A stretch of DNA of 64,000 bases from Rosenbergiella collisarenosi (GCF_018494085.1 NZ_JABBFP010000002.1:372001-436000); one strand, 5' to 3'; shown: positions 7,100 through 15,081, counted from the stretch's first letter. Notes: generated by a model not told the origin, from the sequence alone. Translations and numbers: made by a program.

Positions 7100-7636
7100 A
7101 TGATATATCCATCAGAAGTTGGAACGAGTAACGAGCATTGCCACTTAAACACGCTGGACCGTATCTGGGTACAGGGTAAGATCAAGATGTGGGTCCGCTG
7201 GTCTACGATAGGCGGTGGTAGCTGCGGGAATATGTTTAACCAGATACTATCCACGCAGAAGGTATCTAAGGACGCGCTGAATAAAATTATTCGTGAGTTG
7301 CATAAATCCGGCACTACACGCGAGCACCTGTTGGAGTTCTTCCAAGAAATGTTGAACGGGAATAATAAAAGTTACCTTGCATTCTGTACCGATGAAGAAG
7401 CGTGCAAGATTGATAGAGCGGTAGGGCAGACTCTACCGGGTAGTTTGATAGATTTACTGCACAGGAAATATAGGGGCAAAGGCCGAAGTATTCGTAGTTT
7501 GGCAGAGGAAATGCAAGCACAACACCCAGAACTAAGTTTCATGACCTGTCGCCGTAGAATTGATACCTGGCTAAAGTTTGCTGACTACGCGTTATTCCAG
7601 CCTTTATCAGATGCATTTGATAAAAATAAAGCTTGA
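7100..7636 (+). CDS. DUF1133 protein, probable late antiterminator (Q position)
   Basis: The chosen ATG follows GTGGAG and yields 178 residues; an alternative at 7070 has no ribosome site. The protein matches DUF1133: MIYPS opening, LDRIWVQGKIKMWVRWS, GGGSCGNMFNQ, and a C-terminal helix-turn-helix-like RSIRSLAEEMQAQHPELSFMTCRRRIDTWL. Members occupy the place of Q between the nin-like genes and the lysis cassette and are regarded as antiterminator-like. A hairpin at 7709-7730 just downstream is a possible target terminator. Q function is inferred from position. Confidence 0.68.
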   Translation: MIYPSEVGTSNEHCHLNTLDRIWVQGKIKMWVRWSTIGGGSCGNMFNQILSTQKVSKDALNKIIRELHKSGTTREHLLEFFQEMLNGNNKSYLAFCTDEEACKIDRAVGQTLPGSLIDLLHRKYRGKGRSIRSLAEEMQAQHPELSFMTCRRRIDTWLKFADYALFQPLSDAFDKNKA

Positions 7637-7708
7637 TATTTGAACCAAGAAATGATCATATATACGTATGCTTGCAGTGCTGTATCTAGCTGAAGCAACA
7701 AAATTCTG

Positions 7709-7730
7709 AAGCCCTTTATTCTAAGGGCTT
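7709..7730 (+). terminator. Hairpin after Q-like gene (possible late leader terminator)
   Basis: AAGCCCTT (7709-7716) pairs with AAGGGCTT (7723-7730) around a six-base loop. Only a weak T-rich tail follows. Its position just downstream of the Q-like gene and before the next open frame resembles the tR' site that Q-type proteins read through. Confidence 0.5.
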
Positions 7731-7742
7731 ATTAGGTAACTA

Positions 7743-8018
7743 ATGAAATCCCTCGAATCAGTAACGTCTAGTATCTGGCATCATTTTTCTGTTATGACGC
7801 CTTTCATCCTTGCTATAACTTTACTCAAATTCTGCTTACCGGTGATTTTCTATCTTGCGAATAGAATTTTTGAGTATAAGTCAGCAAAGAATTTAATGAA
7901 AAAATATGGTTTTTCTGAGACAGAAGCGAAAGACGCTGCAAAAAAAATTTGGCGGAAACCATTACCTAAATGGTTACAGAAGCTAATCAGTATCATTAGA
8001 AAGAATCACCACCCTTAA
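7743..8018 (+). CDS. Hypothetical membrane-anchored protein, candidate moron
   Basis: The 91-residue protein has one strong membrane segment (about residues 14-40, PFILAITLLKFCLPVIFYLAN) and a basic cytoplasmic C-terminus rich in lysine, tryptophan and arginine. No family is recognised. It lies alone between the Q-like gene and the lysis genes, with a hairpin ahead of it and a strong terminator right after, an arrangement typical of an added accessory gene. It could alternatively assist lysis. Confidence 0.6.
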   Translation: MKSLESVTSSIWHHFSVMTPFILAITLLKFCLPVIFYLANRIFEYKSAKNLMKKYGFSETEAKDAAKKIWRKPLPKWLQKLISIIRKNHHP

Positions 8019-8041
8019 ACCTCCATTCGGAGGTTTTTTTA
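8018..8041 (+). terminator. Strong intrinsic terminator
   Basis: AACCTCC (8018-8024) pairs with GGAGGTT (8029-8035) around ATTC and runs into a T8 tract. It immediately follows the 91-residue membrane protein and precedes the holin genes, so late transcription must pass it by antitermination. Confidence 0.85.
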
Positions 8042-8060
8042 TTTCTACTCCACACACAAT

Positions 8061-8102
8061 CCCCTCAGCCGAGCGGGAGGATTCAATCCGCACATTGAGG
8101 GG
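8061..8102 (+). promoter_or_regulatory. Hairpin that can hide the holin ribosome binding site
   Basis: CCCCTCA at 8061-8067 is complementary to TGAGGGG at 8096-8102. The latter contains the GAGGGGG ribosome site for the holin ATG at 8108. An inner GCGG/CCGC pairing can extend the stem. Such a structure would reduce or time holin translation, as the sdi hairpin does for lambda S. The pairing is seen; the regulatory effect is inference. Confidence 0.5.
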
Positions 8103-8107
8103 GCGTA

Positions 8108-8491
8108 ATGTCCGAACCTATATCCGGTACCGGAGCTGCTGCAACAGCCCTTACCGGGGTAAGTCTTTATGGCTTACTGACTGGCGCTGATTACGGCGTG
8201 TTATTTGGGGCTTTTGTTGGCGCGACGTTCTACATTGCGACAGCAACTGATCTCAGCCATATACGCCGTATCGCCTATTTCTTTGTCTCATATTTATCTG
8301 GTGTGCTTTGTTCTGGGCTGGTGGGCTCATACCTCACTCACTGGACAGGGTACACCGATCAACCACTCGATGCCTTGGGAGCGGTAATTGTCTCAGCGTT
8401 AGCAGTCAAAGCACTGACGACAATCAGTAATTATGACCTTACCAACTTCCTAGGACGATTCCGCGGGGGAAGTGGCAATGCTAATAAATGA
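8108..8491 (+). CDS. Putative holin
   Basis: The 127-residue protein has four hydrophobic stretches (about residues 10-30, 30-48, 55-76 and 88-105) and a basic, glycine-rich C-terminal tail, the general form of the larger enterophage holin family that opens this type of lysis cassette. Holins form membrane holes that release or activate the endolysin at a set time. Its end overlaps the next holin-like gene, and its ribosome site lies in a predicted stem. Confidence 0.7.
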   Translation: MSEPISGTGAAATALTGVSLYGLLTGADYGVLFGAFVGATFYIATATDLSHIRRIAYFFVSYLSGVLCSGLVGSYLTHWTGYTDQPLDALGAVIVSALAVKALTTISNYDLTNFLGRFRGGSGNANK

Positions 8492-8756
8492 ATATGCAGC
8501 GATGTTCAATGCGATCCTGAGCTTATTGATTGTGTTGGCCATCTCATTCTATCGTCGTGGTGATGCTAGTCATCGCCCGTATGTTTCATGGTTGGCTTGG
8601 TTGGTAGTTGTTATCTACGGTAACGTGCCCATCCGCTACTTGGTTGGTTTGTATCACCACACTCACTGGTCCATCGTCCTCGTAAACCTAATAGTCTGTG
8701 TCACCGTATTCAGGGTACGGGGTAACTTGGCGCGGATTGTTGATCTGAGAATCTAA
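8478..8756 (+). CDS. Second holin-like protein (three-helix type)
   Basis: I choose ATG 8478 because GGGGGA lies eight bases ahead; GTG at 8472 is too close to it. The 92-residue product has three membrane segments (about 8-26, 36-54 and 62-80) and a short basic tail, as in the 3TM phage holin superfamily. It overlaps the first holin by 14 bases and abuts the endolysin start. A pair of membrane proteins may be a holin and an antiholin; which is which cannot be told from sequence. Confidence 0.7.
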   Translation: MLINEYAAMFNAILSLLIVLAISFYRRGDASHRPYVSWLAWLVVVIYGNVPIRYLVGLYHHTHWSIVLVNLIVCVTVFRVRGNLARIVDLRI

Positions 8757-8757
8757 T

Positions 8758-9369
8758 ATGAATCTTCAACAATTTCAGAAGGCGGCTAATATCAGCGCCG
8801 GAGTAGCTACGCGCTGGTTTCAACCGATCACGGATTCCATGGCTGAGTTTGGTATCACCGCAGGCAACGACAAAGCGATGTTTATTGCTCAAGTTGGACA
8901 TGAATCAGGTGGATTTACGGCGTTAAAGGAAAGCTTTAATTACACGCCAGCGGCCTTATTAACCACTTTTGGTTCACGCATCACTAATCAGCAAGCTTAT
9001 GCACTGGGGCGTTCTACTGTTAAACCCGCTAATCAAGAAGCGATTGCTAATCTTGTTTACTACAACCGCATGGGTAATAAGGCTCGTGATGATGGTTGGA
9101 AGTATCGAGGACGCGGCCTAATCCAAATCACTGGGCTAGAGAATTACGCCAAGTGCGGTGCTGGTATCAAAGCTGACTTGCTGTCTGAACCTCAATTACT
9201 TGAGAGTGATATCAATGCAGCGCGGTCTGCCGCTTGGTTCTTTACCAGTAAGAGTTGCATGCTTTATAGCGGTGATATTGAGCGTGTGACATTGATTATC
9301 AATGGTGGTCGTAATGGGCTTGATGATCGCAAGCGGCGTTTCAATATTGCTAAATCTGCACTCGTATGA
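8758..9369 (+). CDS. GH19 endolysin (chitinase-type muramidase)
   Basis: The 203-residue enzyme is a glycoside hydrolase family 19 endolysin. The general acid is Glu49 in AQVGHESGG, and the family segments KYRGRGLIQITGLENY and SAAWFFTSK, plus the terminal VTLIINGGRNGLDDR, are clear. GH19 endolysins cut the glycan strands of peptidoglycan. There is no signal peptide or SAR-type N-terminus, so export depends on the holin. It follows the second holin by one base. Confidence 0.93.
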   Translation: MNLQQFQKAANISAGVATRWFQPITDSMAEFGITAGNDKAMFIAQVGHESGGFTALKESFNYTPAALLTTFGSRITNQQAYALGRSTVKPANQEAIANLVYYNRMGNKARDDGWKYRGRGLIQITGLENYAKCGAGIKADLLSEPQLLESDINAARSAAWFFTSKSCMLYSGDIERVTLIINGGRNGLDDRKRRFNIAKSALV

Positions 9370-9385
9370 GTATTGTGAGGGTCAC

Positions 9386-9766
9386 ATGAATAGTAGTGAA
9401 ATAATTGCGGACGGTGTCAGTAAGATTGCCTTAGAGATGTTTAAGAAACATGGTGATATTGATATCGATAAGCTCTATCAAATCCACTCAACTTTGAGCT
9501 CGCTATGCTCAAAGAACACGCAACCATCTCAACTACATTATGAGTTTTATAAAGAAGGCGAGATATATACTGCTTGCATTTGTCTACCAACGCCTAATGT
9601 TATTAAGCACCTATTTGAAAGCTCGCTATACAAACAAAAAACCAGTGATGATAGCGAGTCTGACAAGGCCAATTTAGACGCTATCGCAAAAGACTTTGAT
9701 AGACATATAAAGGTGTTCGTTAGGAAGAAACATGGTGGCTACGATATACCAGAAGCCTACAAATGA
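9386..9766 (+). CDS. Hypothetical protein within the lysis cassette
   Basis: The ATG at 9386 follows GAGGG and gives 126 residues; extension to 9302 would overlap the endolysin heavily. The protein is soluble and acidic with alternating helix- and strand-like parts and no signal peptide. Its stop overlaps the spanin start. I do not recognise a family. An inserted gene between endolysin and spanin is unusual, and it may be an accessory gene. Confidence 0.6.
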   Translation: MNSSEIIADGVSKIALEMFKKHGDIDIDKLYQIHSTLSSLCSKNTQPSQLHYEFYKEGEIYTACICLPTPNVIKHLFESSLYKQKTSDDSESDKANLDAIAKDFDRHIKVFVRKKHGGYDIPEAYK

Positions 9767-10287
9767 AGGCTGAATCACTGTTCGCTGCCGTCATTATGGG
9801 TTTAATTATTATTGCTATCCTCGTTTGCTCAGCGGCTGCCTATCGTTATAAATCAGCTATCGACCAAAAGAACGAGGCGGTTGGTCAAGTAGCCCTGCAG
9901 GGTAAAGTAATTCAAGCCCAGCAAGTTCAGCAGGTATTGTTCAATGAGCAAGCCAAGGCAACCAGTAGCGATAATCAAACCGTTCAGGTTAATTCAGATA
10001 ATGTGGTGGTTAAATATCGTGAGACGTTACGATTTGAGAAGACCTGCAATTACGCTGTGCCTACTGATATTTCTAACGGGTTGTTCCAGTACACGAACCG
10101 TTTACGCTCCAGCGCAGTGCCAGAAGCTACCATCCAGCCTAACAGATCCGGTACTGACACCGCTGCCGCCGCCAAGCTGACATACTGTCAGGCTGTGCTT
10201 TGGATTAATCCATTACTAGCAGCTATTGAGCAGGCCAACAACCAACTCTCTGCCATTCGGCAACTTCAAGAACAAGGGAAACAATAA
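9763..10287 (+). CDS. Rz-like inner-membrane spanin
   Basis: The 174-residue protein has an N-terminal membrane anchor (about residues 5-27, LFAAVIMGLIIIAILVCSAAAY) followed by a helical, glutamine-rich periplasmic domain (residues 30-170) with two cysteines. This is the form of an i-spanin, which with the outer-membrane lipoprotein bridges the periplasm and fuses the two membranes at the end of lysis. A lipoprotein frame is nested inside it, the hallmark of Rz/Rz1 pairs. Confidence 0.8.
   Translation: MKAESLFAAVIMGLIIIAILVCSAAAYRYKSAIDQKNEAVGQVALQGKVIQAQQVQQVLFNEQAKATSSDNQTVQVNSDNVVVKYRETLRFEKTCNYAVPTDISNGLFQYTNRLRSSAVPEATIQPNRSGTDTAAAAKLTYCQAVLWINPLLAAIEQANNQLSAIRQLQEQGKQ
10001..10180 (+). 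CDS. Rz1-like outer-membrane spanin lipoprotein (nested)
   Basis: In the +1 frame relative to the Rz-like gene, an ATG at 10001 gives 59 residues. It contains a basic start, a hydrophobic stretch and a lipobox LTGC with Cys28, then a proline-rich end (LPSSLTDPVLTPLPPPS). Rz1 of lambda is 60 residues and equally nested. An earlier in-frame ATG at 9944 would place 20 polar residues before the signal and is less likely. Signal peptidase II should leave a short lipoprotein in the outer membrane. Confidence 0.78.
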   Translation: MWWLNIVRRYDLRRPAITLCLLIFLTGCSSTRTVYAPAQCQKLPSSLTDPVLTPLPPPS

Positions 10288-10454
10288 TGACTGGCATCCA
10301 GCTATTAATGCTGTGTTTTAGTACGGCTGTATCTGCGCTGTTATTGATTAGCGGCGGGTACAAAGTGATCCGTAACTTTATCGCAGCGAAGTTTGAAAGC
10401 GCGGTTGCAGCCAAGGCAGCAGCCAAAGACACCAGCAAAACAGAAGGCCAATAA
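10287..10454 (+). CDS. Small membrane protein, 55 residues
   Basis: The ATG overlaps the spanin stop (TAATG). The product has an N-terminal hydrophobic segment (about residues 3-26, IQLLMLCFSTAVSALLLISGGY) and an alanine- and lysine-rich tail. It is not in a recognised family. Start overlap suggests coupled translation with the lysis genes. Confidence 0.5.
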   Translation: MTGIQLLMLCFSTAVSALLLISGGYKVIRNFIAAKFESAVAAKAAAKDTSKTEGQ

Positions 10455-10457
10455 CAG

Positions 10458-10736
10458 ATGACAGACACGACAGTCACTACTGTTCAACAGAATCAGCTAG
10501 AGTTGCTGCAGACGTTGAACTACGACACAGCAGCAGTAACCGAGGCGTTGGCTTTTACTCAGAACGACACATTCAAACATAAGTTGTTCATTCAGCAATA
10601 TGGTCGTGTTTACGCTGAGTCTGACGTGGTTGCACGCACTATTAAAGCGGTACAAGAGTCCAAAGAGTCCCTTGCCGCGTTAGGAGTGACTACAACATCA
10701 ACGACGACCGCTAGTGATAGCAGCCAAGCGAGTTGA
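10458..10736 (+). CDS. Hypothetical phage protein
   Basis: A 92-residue soluble protein with a mainly helical body (LELLQTLNYDTAAVTEALAF) and a serine- and threonine-rich tail. No family is recognised. It sits between the lysis genes and the packaging module and ends just before a hairpin at 10744-10765. Confidence 0.6.
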   Translation: MTDTTVTTVQQNQLELLQTLNYDTAAVTEALAFTQNDTFKHKLFIQQYGRVYAESDVVARTIKAVQESKESLAALGVTTTSTTTASDSSQAS

Positions 10737-10743
10737 TATTACA

Positions 10744-10765
10744 GAGCATTCATAATTGAGTGCTC
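10744..10765 (+). terminator. Hairpin between lysis and packaging modules
   Basis: GAGCATTCA (10744-10752) pairs with TGAGTGCTC (10757-10765) with one G-T pair around TAAT. No T run follows, so it may pause transcription or protect messenger RNA rather than terminate. Confidence 0.4.
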
Positions 10766-10792
10766 GATAATACTGATTCACGGAGTCTCATT

Positions 10793-11005
10793 ATGAAAGC
10801 ACAGCTAGCTCACCTATATCGAGGTGATCAGTTTATGGGCTATGGATTAGCAGTTGATGGTCAGTTAGTTGATCGGCAGGTATCTGTAGATATCTCAACC
10901 AGTCCTAATGAGTTATCGACAGCGACGGTGGTGTTCTATCTCGACGGTGAGATGACAGAGAATCCTGTTCGAGTTGATCTGGATGAATTCAAGTGCCAGC
11001 GTTAA
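10793..11005 (+). CDS. Hypothetical small protein before HNH nuclease
   Basis: The ATG at 10793 follows CGGAG and gives 70 residues. The sequence predicts several beta strands (GYGLAVDGQLVDRQVSVDIS, TATVVFYLDGEM). No family is recognised. It overlaps the HNH gene by 13 bases, which suggests it belongs to the packaging module's start. Confidence 0.55.
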   Translation: MKAQLAHLYRGDQFMGYGLAVDGQLVDRQVSVDISTSPNELSTATVVFYLDGEMTENPVRVDLDEFKCQR

Positions 11006-11355
11006 TCCCGCGCGCCTGCCGCAAGCGTGGCTGCCGTGGTACAACTACCGACCGCTCTGGCTATTGCTCGGAACATATAGGCGAAAGCTGGTCACAGCAT
11101 CAACGTGGACAATCAAGGCATCAGCGTGGTTATGGCTTAGCCTGGACAAGACTCCGAGCCGAAACGTTGAAGCGTGATCGTTATATCTGCCAGCAATGCT
11201 TGCGAGATGGTCATCCATCACCAGCCTCAACCGTTGACCATATCAAGGCGAAAGCACATGGGGGTACCGATCATCCGGACAACCTCGAAAGCCTCTGCGT
11301 GCCTTGCCACAAGGCGAAAACCAGCCGAGAAAGGATGAAAATCGCCATCAAATGA
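10993..11355 (+). CDS. HNH endonuclease adjacent to terminase
   Basis: The 120-residue protein has a zinc-binding N-terminal cysteine set (CRKRGCRGTTTDRSGYC) and a C-terminal HNH core: RDRYICQQCL, TVDHIKAKAHGG (with the catalytic histidine), DNLESLCVPCHKAKT. HNH proteins encoded beside terminase in cos phages such as HK97 (gp74) are needed for specific cleavage at cos together with the terminase. Position immediately upstream of a non-coding stretch and terS fits this role. Confidence 0.9.
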   Translation: MPALIPRACRKRGCRGTTTDRSGYCSEHIGESWSQHQRGQSRHQRGYGLAWTRLRAETLKRDRYICQQCLRDGHPSPASTVDHIKAKAHGGTDHPDNLESLCVPCHKAKTSRERMKIAIK

Positions 11356-11562
11356 TAATCATTATCATCACTATGGGCGGAAACATCGAAAAATCATCAG
11401 AAATGACAATCAATATCATTTGGGTGGCTGCAGGGGAGGGCGGGTCGAAAGTTCAGGGCTTTAGGCCTTTGGGACCGCCGCCTAACCTTTTTTCGCATCG
11501 CCGCAGGTTAGAAAACTTTTTTATGGGGATCCCCAATCAATCATTAATAGGAGTTTTCGATT
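11348..11562 (+). other. Non-coding region, probable cos site with palindrome
   Basis: About 207 bases between the HNH and terS genes hold no convincing gene. At 11354-11366 lies GATAATCATTATC, a near-perfect palindrome; the 19 bases at 11348-11366 agree with the Fur consensus at 16 positions by eye. Further right are GC-rich tracts (GGGGAGGGCGGG near 11430 and GGGACCGCCGCC near 11470). Cos sites of HK97-like phages lie between HNH and terS, so the palindrome and GC tracts may be terminase or IHF binding and nicking sites. This is inference. Confidence 0.5.
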
Positions 11563-12036
11563 ATGCCAGGACCACCGAAAACCCCGACACCATTGAGGTT
11601 GATTAACGGTAACCCATCAAAGCGTCCCATCAACAAGAACGAACCTAAACCACCGACTGGGGTACCCCCAACACCGAAGCATTTCAGCAAAAAAGAAAAA
11701 TACTGGTTCAAGCGACTCGGGGAGGAGCTTGATTGTATGGGGGTGATCACCACGCTTGATGGTATGGCGCTGGAGTTACTTATCGGTGCCTACGTTGAGT
11801 GGCGAACACACCGCGATGTGCTCGATGAGGAAGGTGAAACTTACACAACGACCACCATGACCGGCGATAAGTTGATTAAGGCTCATCCCCGGGTCGGTAT
11901 GATGGCGGATGCTTGGAAGCGGTTACGCGGGATGATGTCTGAGTTTGGCATGACACCGGCAGCGCGCAGTAAAGTGAATGCTAATACCTCGAGTGAGATA
12001 GATCCTCTGGAAGAATTTCTTAAAGCGAGAGACTAA
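11563..12036 (+). CDS. Terminase small subunit (P27 family)
   Basis: This 157-residue protein begins with the proline-rich MPGPPKTPTPLRLINGNPSKRP segment typical of the phage 27-type small terminase, then a helical body with KEKYWFKRLGEEL, a tryptophan-containing ADAWKRLRGMMSEFGMTPAARSKV motif and an acidic tail. It recognises phage DNA at cos and delivers it to the large subunit. GGAG precedes the ATG. The stop overlaps the TerL start by one base. Confidence 0.92.
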   Translation: MPGPPKTPTPLRLINGNPSKRPINKNEPKPPTGVPPTPKHFSKKEKYWFKRLGEELDCMGVITTLDGMALELLIGAYVEWRTHRDVLDEEGETYTTTTMTGDKLIKAHPRVGMMADAWKRLRGMMSEFGMTPAARSKVNANTSSEIDPLEEFLKARD

Positions 12037-13766
12037 TGGCTAAAGTTGCTGATGGAATACGCTACGCAGAAAGAGTCGTGGCGGGCGATATCGTTGCTGG
12101 TAAATATGTTAAACAAGCCTGCTCCCGCTTTTTGAACGATCTCCAGCATGGTGAAGAGCGAGGTATTTTCTTTAGTGAAAGCCGCGCGCAACACATCCTT
12201 AATTTTTATAAATTTGTACCGCACGTTAAGGGCGACCTTGCTGGAAAACCCATAGACCTGATGGACTGGCATATTTTTATTCTGGTCAATATTTTCGGCT
12301 TTATTACGCCGCTGATTAACGAGCAAACAGGAAAACAAGTGGTAAACGAGCGAGGTAAACCGGTAATGGTTCGTCGCTTTCGCACCGCTTACAGCGAAGT
12401 TGCTCGTAAAAATGCAAAATCTACGCTCTCATCCGGTATTGGGCTCTATATGGCCGGCGCAGACGGTGAAGGTGGTGCCGAGGTATATTCAGCGGCGACG
12501 ACGCGCGATCAGGCCCGTATTGTATTCAACGATGCAATAAACATGATAAAGCAGTCAAAGGCAGCACTTGGCCGACTCTTTGACTTCAATAAACTGGCGA
12601 TATTCCAAGAACGCACTGCCTCCAAGTTTGAACCATTGTCCAGTGATGCAAATAACCTCGATGGCTTGAATATTCACTGCGCGATTGTTGATGAGCTACA
12701 CGCACACAAAACACGGGCTGTGTGGGACGTTCTTGAAACGGCTACTGGTGCCCGTTCTCAGCCATTATTGTTCGGAATCACTACATCAGGATTTAATAAA
12801 GAGGGGATCTGTTACGAAATCAGAGACTACGCAACCAAAGTCCTTAGCGGACTGGTAGATGATGACTCATTTTTCGGGATTATCTACACGCTAGACGAAG
12901 ATGATGACCCTTTCGATGAAACCGTATGGCCTAAAGCTAACCCAGGGCTAGGTGTGTGTAAGCGCTGGGATGATATGCGTAGGCTGGCAAAAAAAGCACG
13001 CGAACAGTTTTCAGCTCGTAATAACTTTTTAACTAAGCATTTAAACATCTGGGTAACGGCAGAAACAACCTGGATGGATATTATGAAGTGGGAGGCATGC
13101 CCGCCTCTTGCCCCAGAACATGAATTGAAATCCTATCCACTGTGGGTCGGCGTGGACTTGGCAAACAAAATTGATATTTGCGCAGCCGTTAAAACGTGGC
13201 GATCACCCGATGGACACGTTCACGCTGATTTTAAATTTTGGCTACCGGAAGGGCGTCTAGATCGGTGCTCTCGACAGATGGCTGAACTCTATCGTAACTG
13301 GAGTGAAACCGGCGCATTGATTCTTACCGACGGTGACGTTGTGGATCATGCAGTGATTAAAGAGGACCTGATTGTTTGGCTTGCTGGCGAAAATCTTCGT
13401 GAGGTTGGGTTTGACCCATGGGGTGCCGTGCAATTTAGTCTATCGATGGCGGAGGAAGGCGTACCAATGGTAGAAGTTGCTCAGACGGTTCGTAACCTCT
13501 CAGAAGCGATGAAGGAAGTTGAAGCGCTGACATTTGCCGGGAAGATTCATCACGATAATCACCCAGTGATGAATTGGATGATGAGCAATGTGACTGCGAA
13601 GACAGATAAAAACGACAACGTGTTCCCGAATAAGTCGACTCCGGAAGCTAAAATCGACGGCCCTGTGGCCATGTTTACAGGATTAAGCCGTTTGATACTG
13701 AACGGCGGGGACGATAAGCCTGATCTCAGCGGATTTTTTGATAACCCGATAATGATAGGTTTCTGA
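12036..13766 (+). CDS. Terminase large subunit
   Basis: The 576-residue protein belongs to the HK97/Terminase_1 family. The ATPase Walker A is RKNAKST at residues 124-130, Walker B is CAIVDE at 215-220, and the nuclease domain opens with VGVDLANKID and continues with the acidic LILTDGD segment. It packages DNA into the prohead and cuts it at cos. It overlaps terS and the portal gene by one base each, indicating coupled translation. Confidence 0.95.
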   Translation: MAKVADGIRYAERVVAGDIVAGKYVKQACSRFLNDLQHGEERGIFFSESRAQHILNFYKFVPHVKGDLAGKPIDLMDWHIFILVNIFGFITPLINEQTGKQVVNERGKPVMVRRFRTAYSEVARKNAKSTLSSGIGLYMAGADGEGGAEVYSAATTRDQARIVFNDAINMIKQSKAALGRLFDFNKLAIFQERTASKFEPLSSDANNLDGLNIHCAIVDELHAHKTRAVWDVLETATGARSQPLLFGITTSGFNKEGICYEIRDYATKVLSGLVDDDSFFGIIYTLDEDDDPFDETVWPKANPGLGVCKRWDDMRRLAKKAREQFSARNNFLTKHLNIWVTAETTWMDIMKWEACPPLAPEHELKSYPLWVGVDLANKIDICAAVKTWRSPDGHVHADFKFWLPEGRLDRCSRQMAELYRNWSETGALILTDGDVVDHAVIKEDLIVWLAGENLREVGFDPWGAVQFSLSMAEEGVPMVEVAQTVRNLSEAMKEVEALTFAGKIHHDNHPVMNWMMSNVTAKTDKNDNVFPNKSTPEAKIDGPVAMFTGLSRLILNGGDDKPDLSGFFDNPIMIGF

Positions 13767-15070
13767 TGAAAATACATAAACAGCCCGGAAAAGTAAAAAG
13801 CGCGCTGCTGAACTGGCTGGGGGTTCCTATCGAGTTAACCACCGGTACATTTTGGCAAGAATGGATGGGGCGGAGTAGTAGTGGTAAAGTTGTATCGGCT
13901 GAGAAGGCTATCCATCTTTCTGCAGTATGGGCCTGCGTGCGACTGCTCAGCGAATCAATATCAACATTACCGTTAAAGATTTACCAGCGAGAGGCTGATG
14001 GCTCGCGTAAAGTTGCTATCAATCATCCTGCTTACAAGATCTTATGTAGGCGACCAAATTTAGAAATGACACCATCACGGTTTATGCTGATGTTAGTCGC
14101 TAGCCTGTGTTTAAGAGGTAACGCTTTCATCGAAAAGAAAATGATCGGCGCTAAGTTGGTCTCCCTTGTCCCGTTGTTGCCACAGAATATGGTGGTTAAG
14201 CGTCTTGACGATGGTTCACTGCAGTATACCTATACCGAGTCCTCAGGGCAGCGTGTCATCCCCGTAAAAAACATCATGCATATCCGCGGATTTGGTTTAG
14301 ATGGTGTCTGCGGCATGATGCCGATGATGGCTGGTAAAGATGTTATCGGCTCGGCAATGGCTGTTGAAGAGTCAGCCGCTAAAATTTTCGAGAACGGTTT
14401 GCAAAGCTCCGGTTTTCTGTCTGCAGAAACGCCTTTGAATGATGAGCAGAGAGAACGGCTTAGAGGCTACATGCAAGCCTTTACCGGATCGCGCAATGCA
14501 GGAAAGATTATGGTTTTAGAGGGCGGGCTGAAGTACCAAAACGTCACGATGAATCCTGAAGCCGCACAAATGCTTGAGTCTAGGTCATTCAGTATTGAGG
14601 AGATATGTCGCTGGTTCAGAGTTCCCCCATTTATGGTTGGCCACGCTGATAAACAGAGTAGCTGGGCATCGAGTGTTGAAGGTATGAACCTACAATTTCT
14701 CACCAATACACTGCGCCCGATGCTAGTAAATATTGAGCAAGAAATCTCCCGCTGCCTCTTAGATAGTGACGATGATTTGTTTGCCGAGTTTTCAGTAGAA
14801 GGTTTATTGCGTGCTGATAGTGCAGGGCGCTCTGCCTACTACACTACGGCCCTTCAAAATGGGTGGATGTCACGAAACGACGTGCGCCGACTAGAAAACC
14901 TACCGCCAATTGAAGGTGGCGATATTTACACTGTGCAGCTTAACTTAACGCCATTGGAAGATCTCAAGCAGAACAGCCAGGCAGCTCAGGCAAAACAAAT
15001 TAAGTCACTACACAGTTATCTCTTTCCAGATATACCCTTCGAGCAATCACCGCTGACTAAAGCGGCATAG
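13766..15070 (+). CDS. Portal protein (HK97 family)
   Basis: At 434 residues it has the usual length of HK97-type portals. Recognisable segments include SAVWACVRLLSESISTLPL (about 50-68), MLMLVASLCLRGNAFIEK, NIMHIRGFGLDG, and the conserved IEEICRWFRVPPFMVGH segment (about 275-290). It forms the twelve-subunit ring at one capsid vertex through which DNA enters and exits. Its place between terminase and protease is standard. Confidence 0.94.
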   Translation: MKIHKQPGKVKSALLNWLGVPIELTTGTFWQEWMGRSSSGKVVSAEKAIHLSAVWACVRLLSESISTLPLKIYQREADGSRKVAINHPAYKILCRRPNLEMTPSRFMLMLVASLCLRGNAFIEKKMIGAKLVSLVPLLPQNMVVKRLDDGSLQYTYTESSGQRVIPVKNIMHIRGFGLDGVCGMMPMMAGKDVIGSAMAVEESAAKIFENGLQSSGFLSAETPLNDEQRERLRGYMQAFTGSRNAGKIMVLEGGLKYQNVTMNPEAAQMLESRSFSIEEICRWFRVPPFMVGHADKQSSWASSVEGMNLQFLTNTLRPMLVNIEQEISRCLLDSDDDLFAEFSVEGLLRADSAGRSAYYTTALQNGWMSRNDVRRLENLPPIEGGDIYTVQLNLTPLEDLKQNSQAAQAKQIKSLHSYLFPDIPFEQSPLTKAA

Positions 15071-15081
15071 GAGCGAACCCC

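Noticed and set aside
7637..7690. Precise late promoter after the Q-like gene
   Set aside because: Several TATA-like hexamers and TTGATA occur, but spacings are poor and no single choice stands out.
11304..11606. 100-residue frame across the HNH-terS gap
   Set aside because: It begins inside the HNH gene, ends inside terS, is low in complexity at the start (repeated isoleucine), and crosses a probable cos site. No ribosome site was seen.
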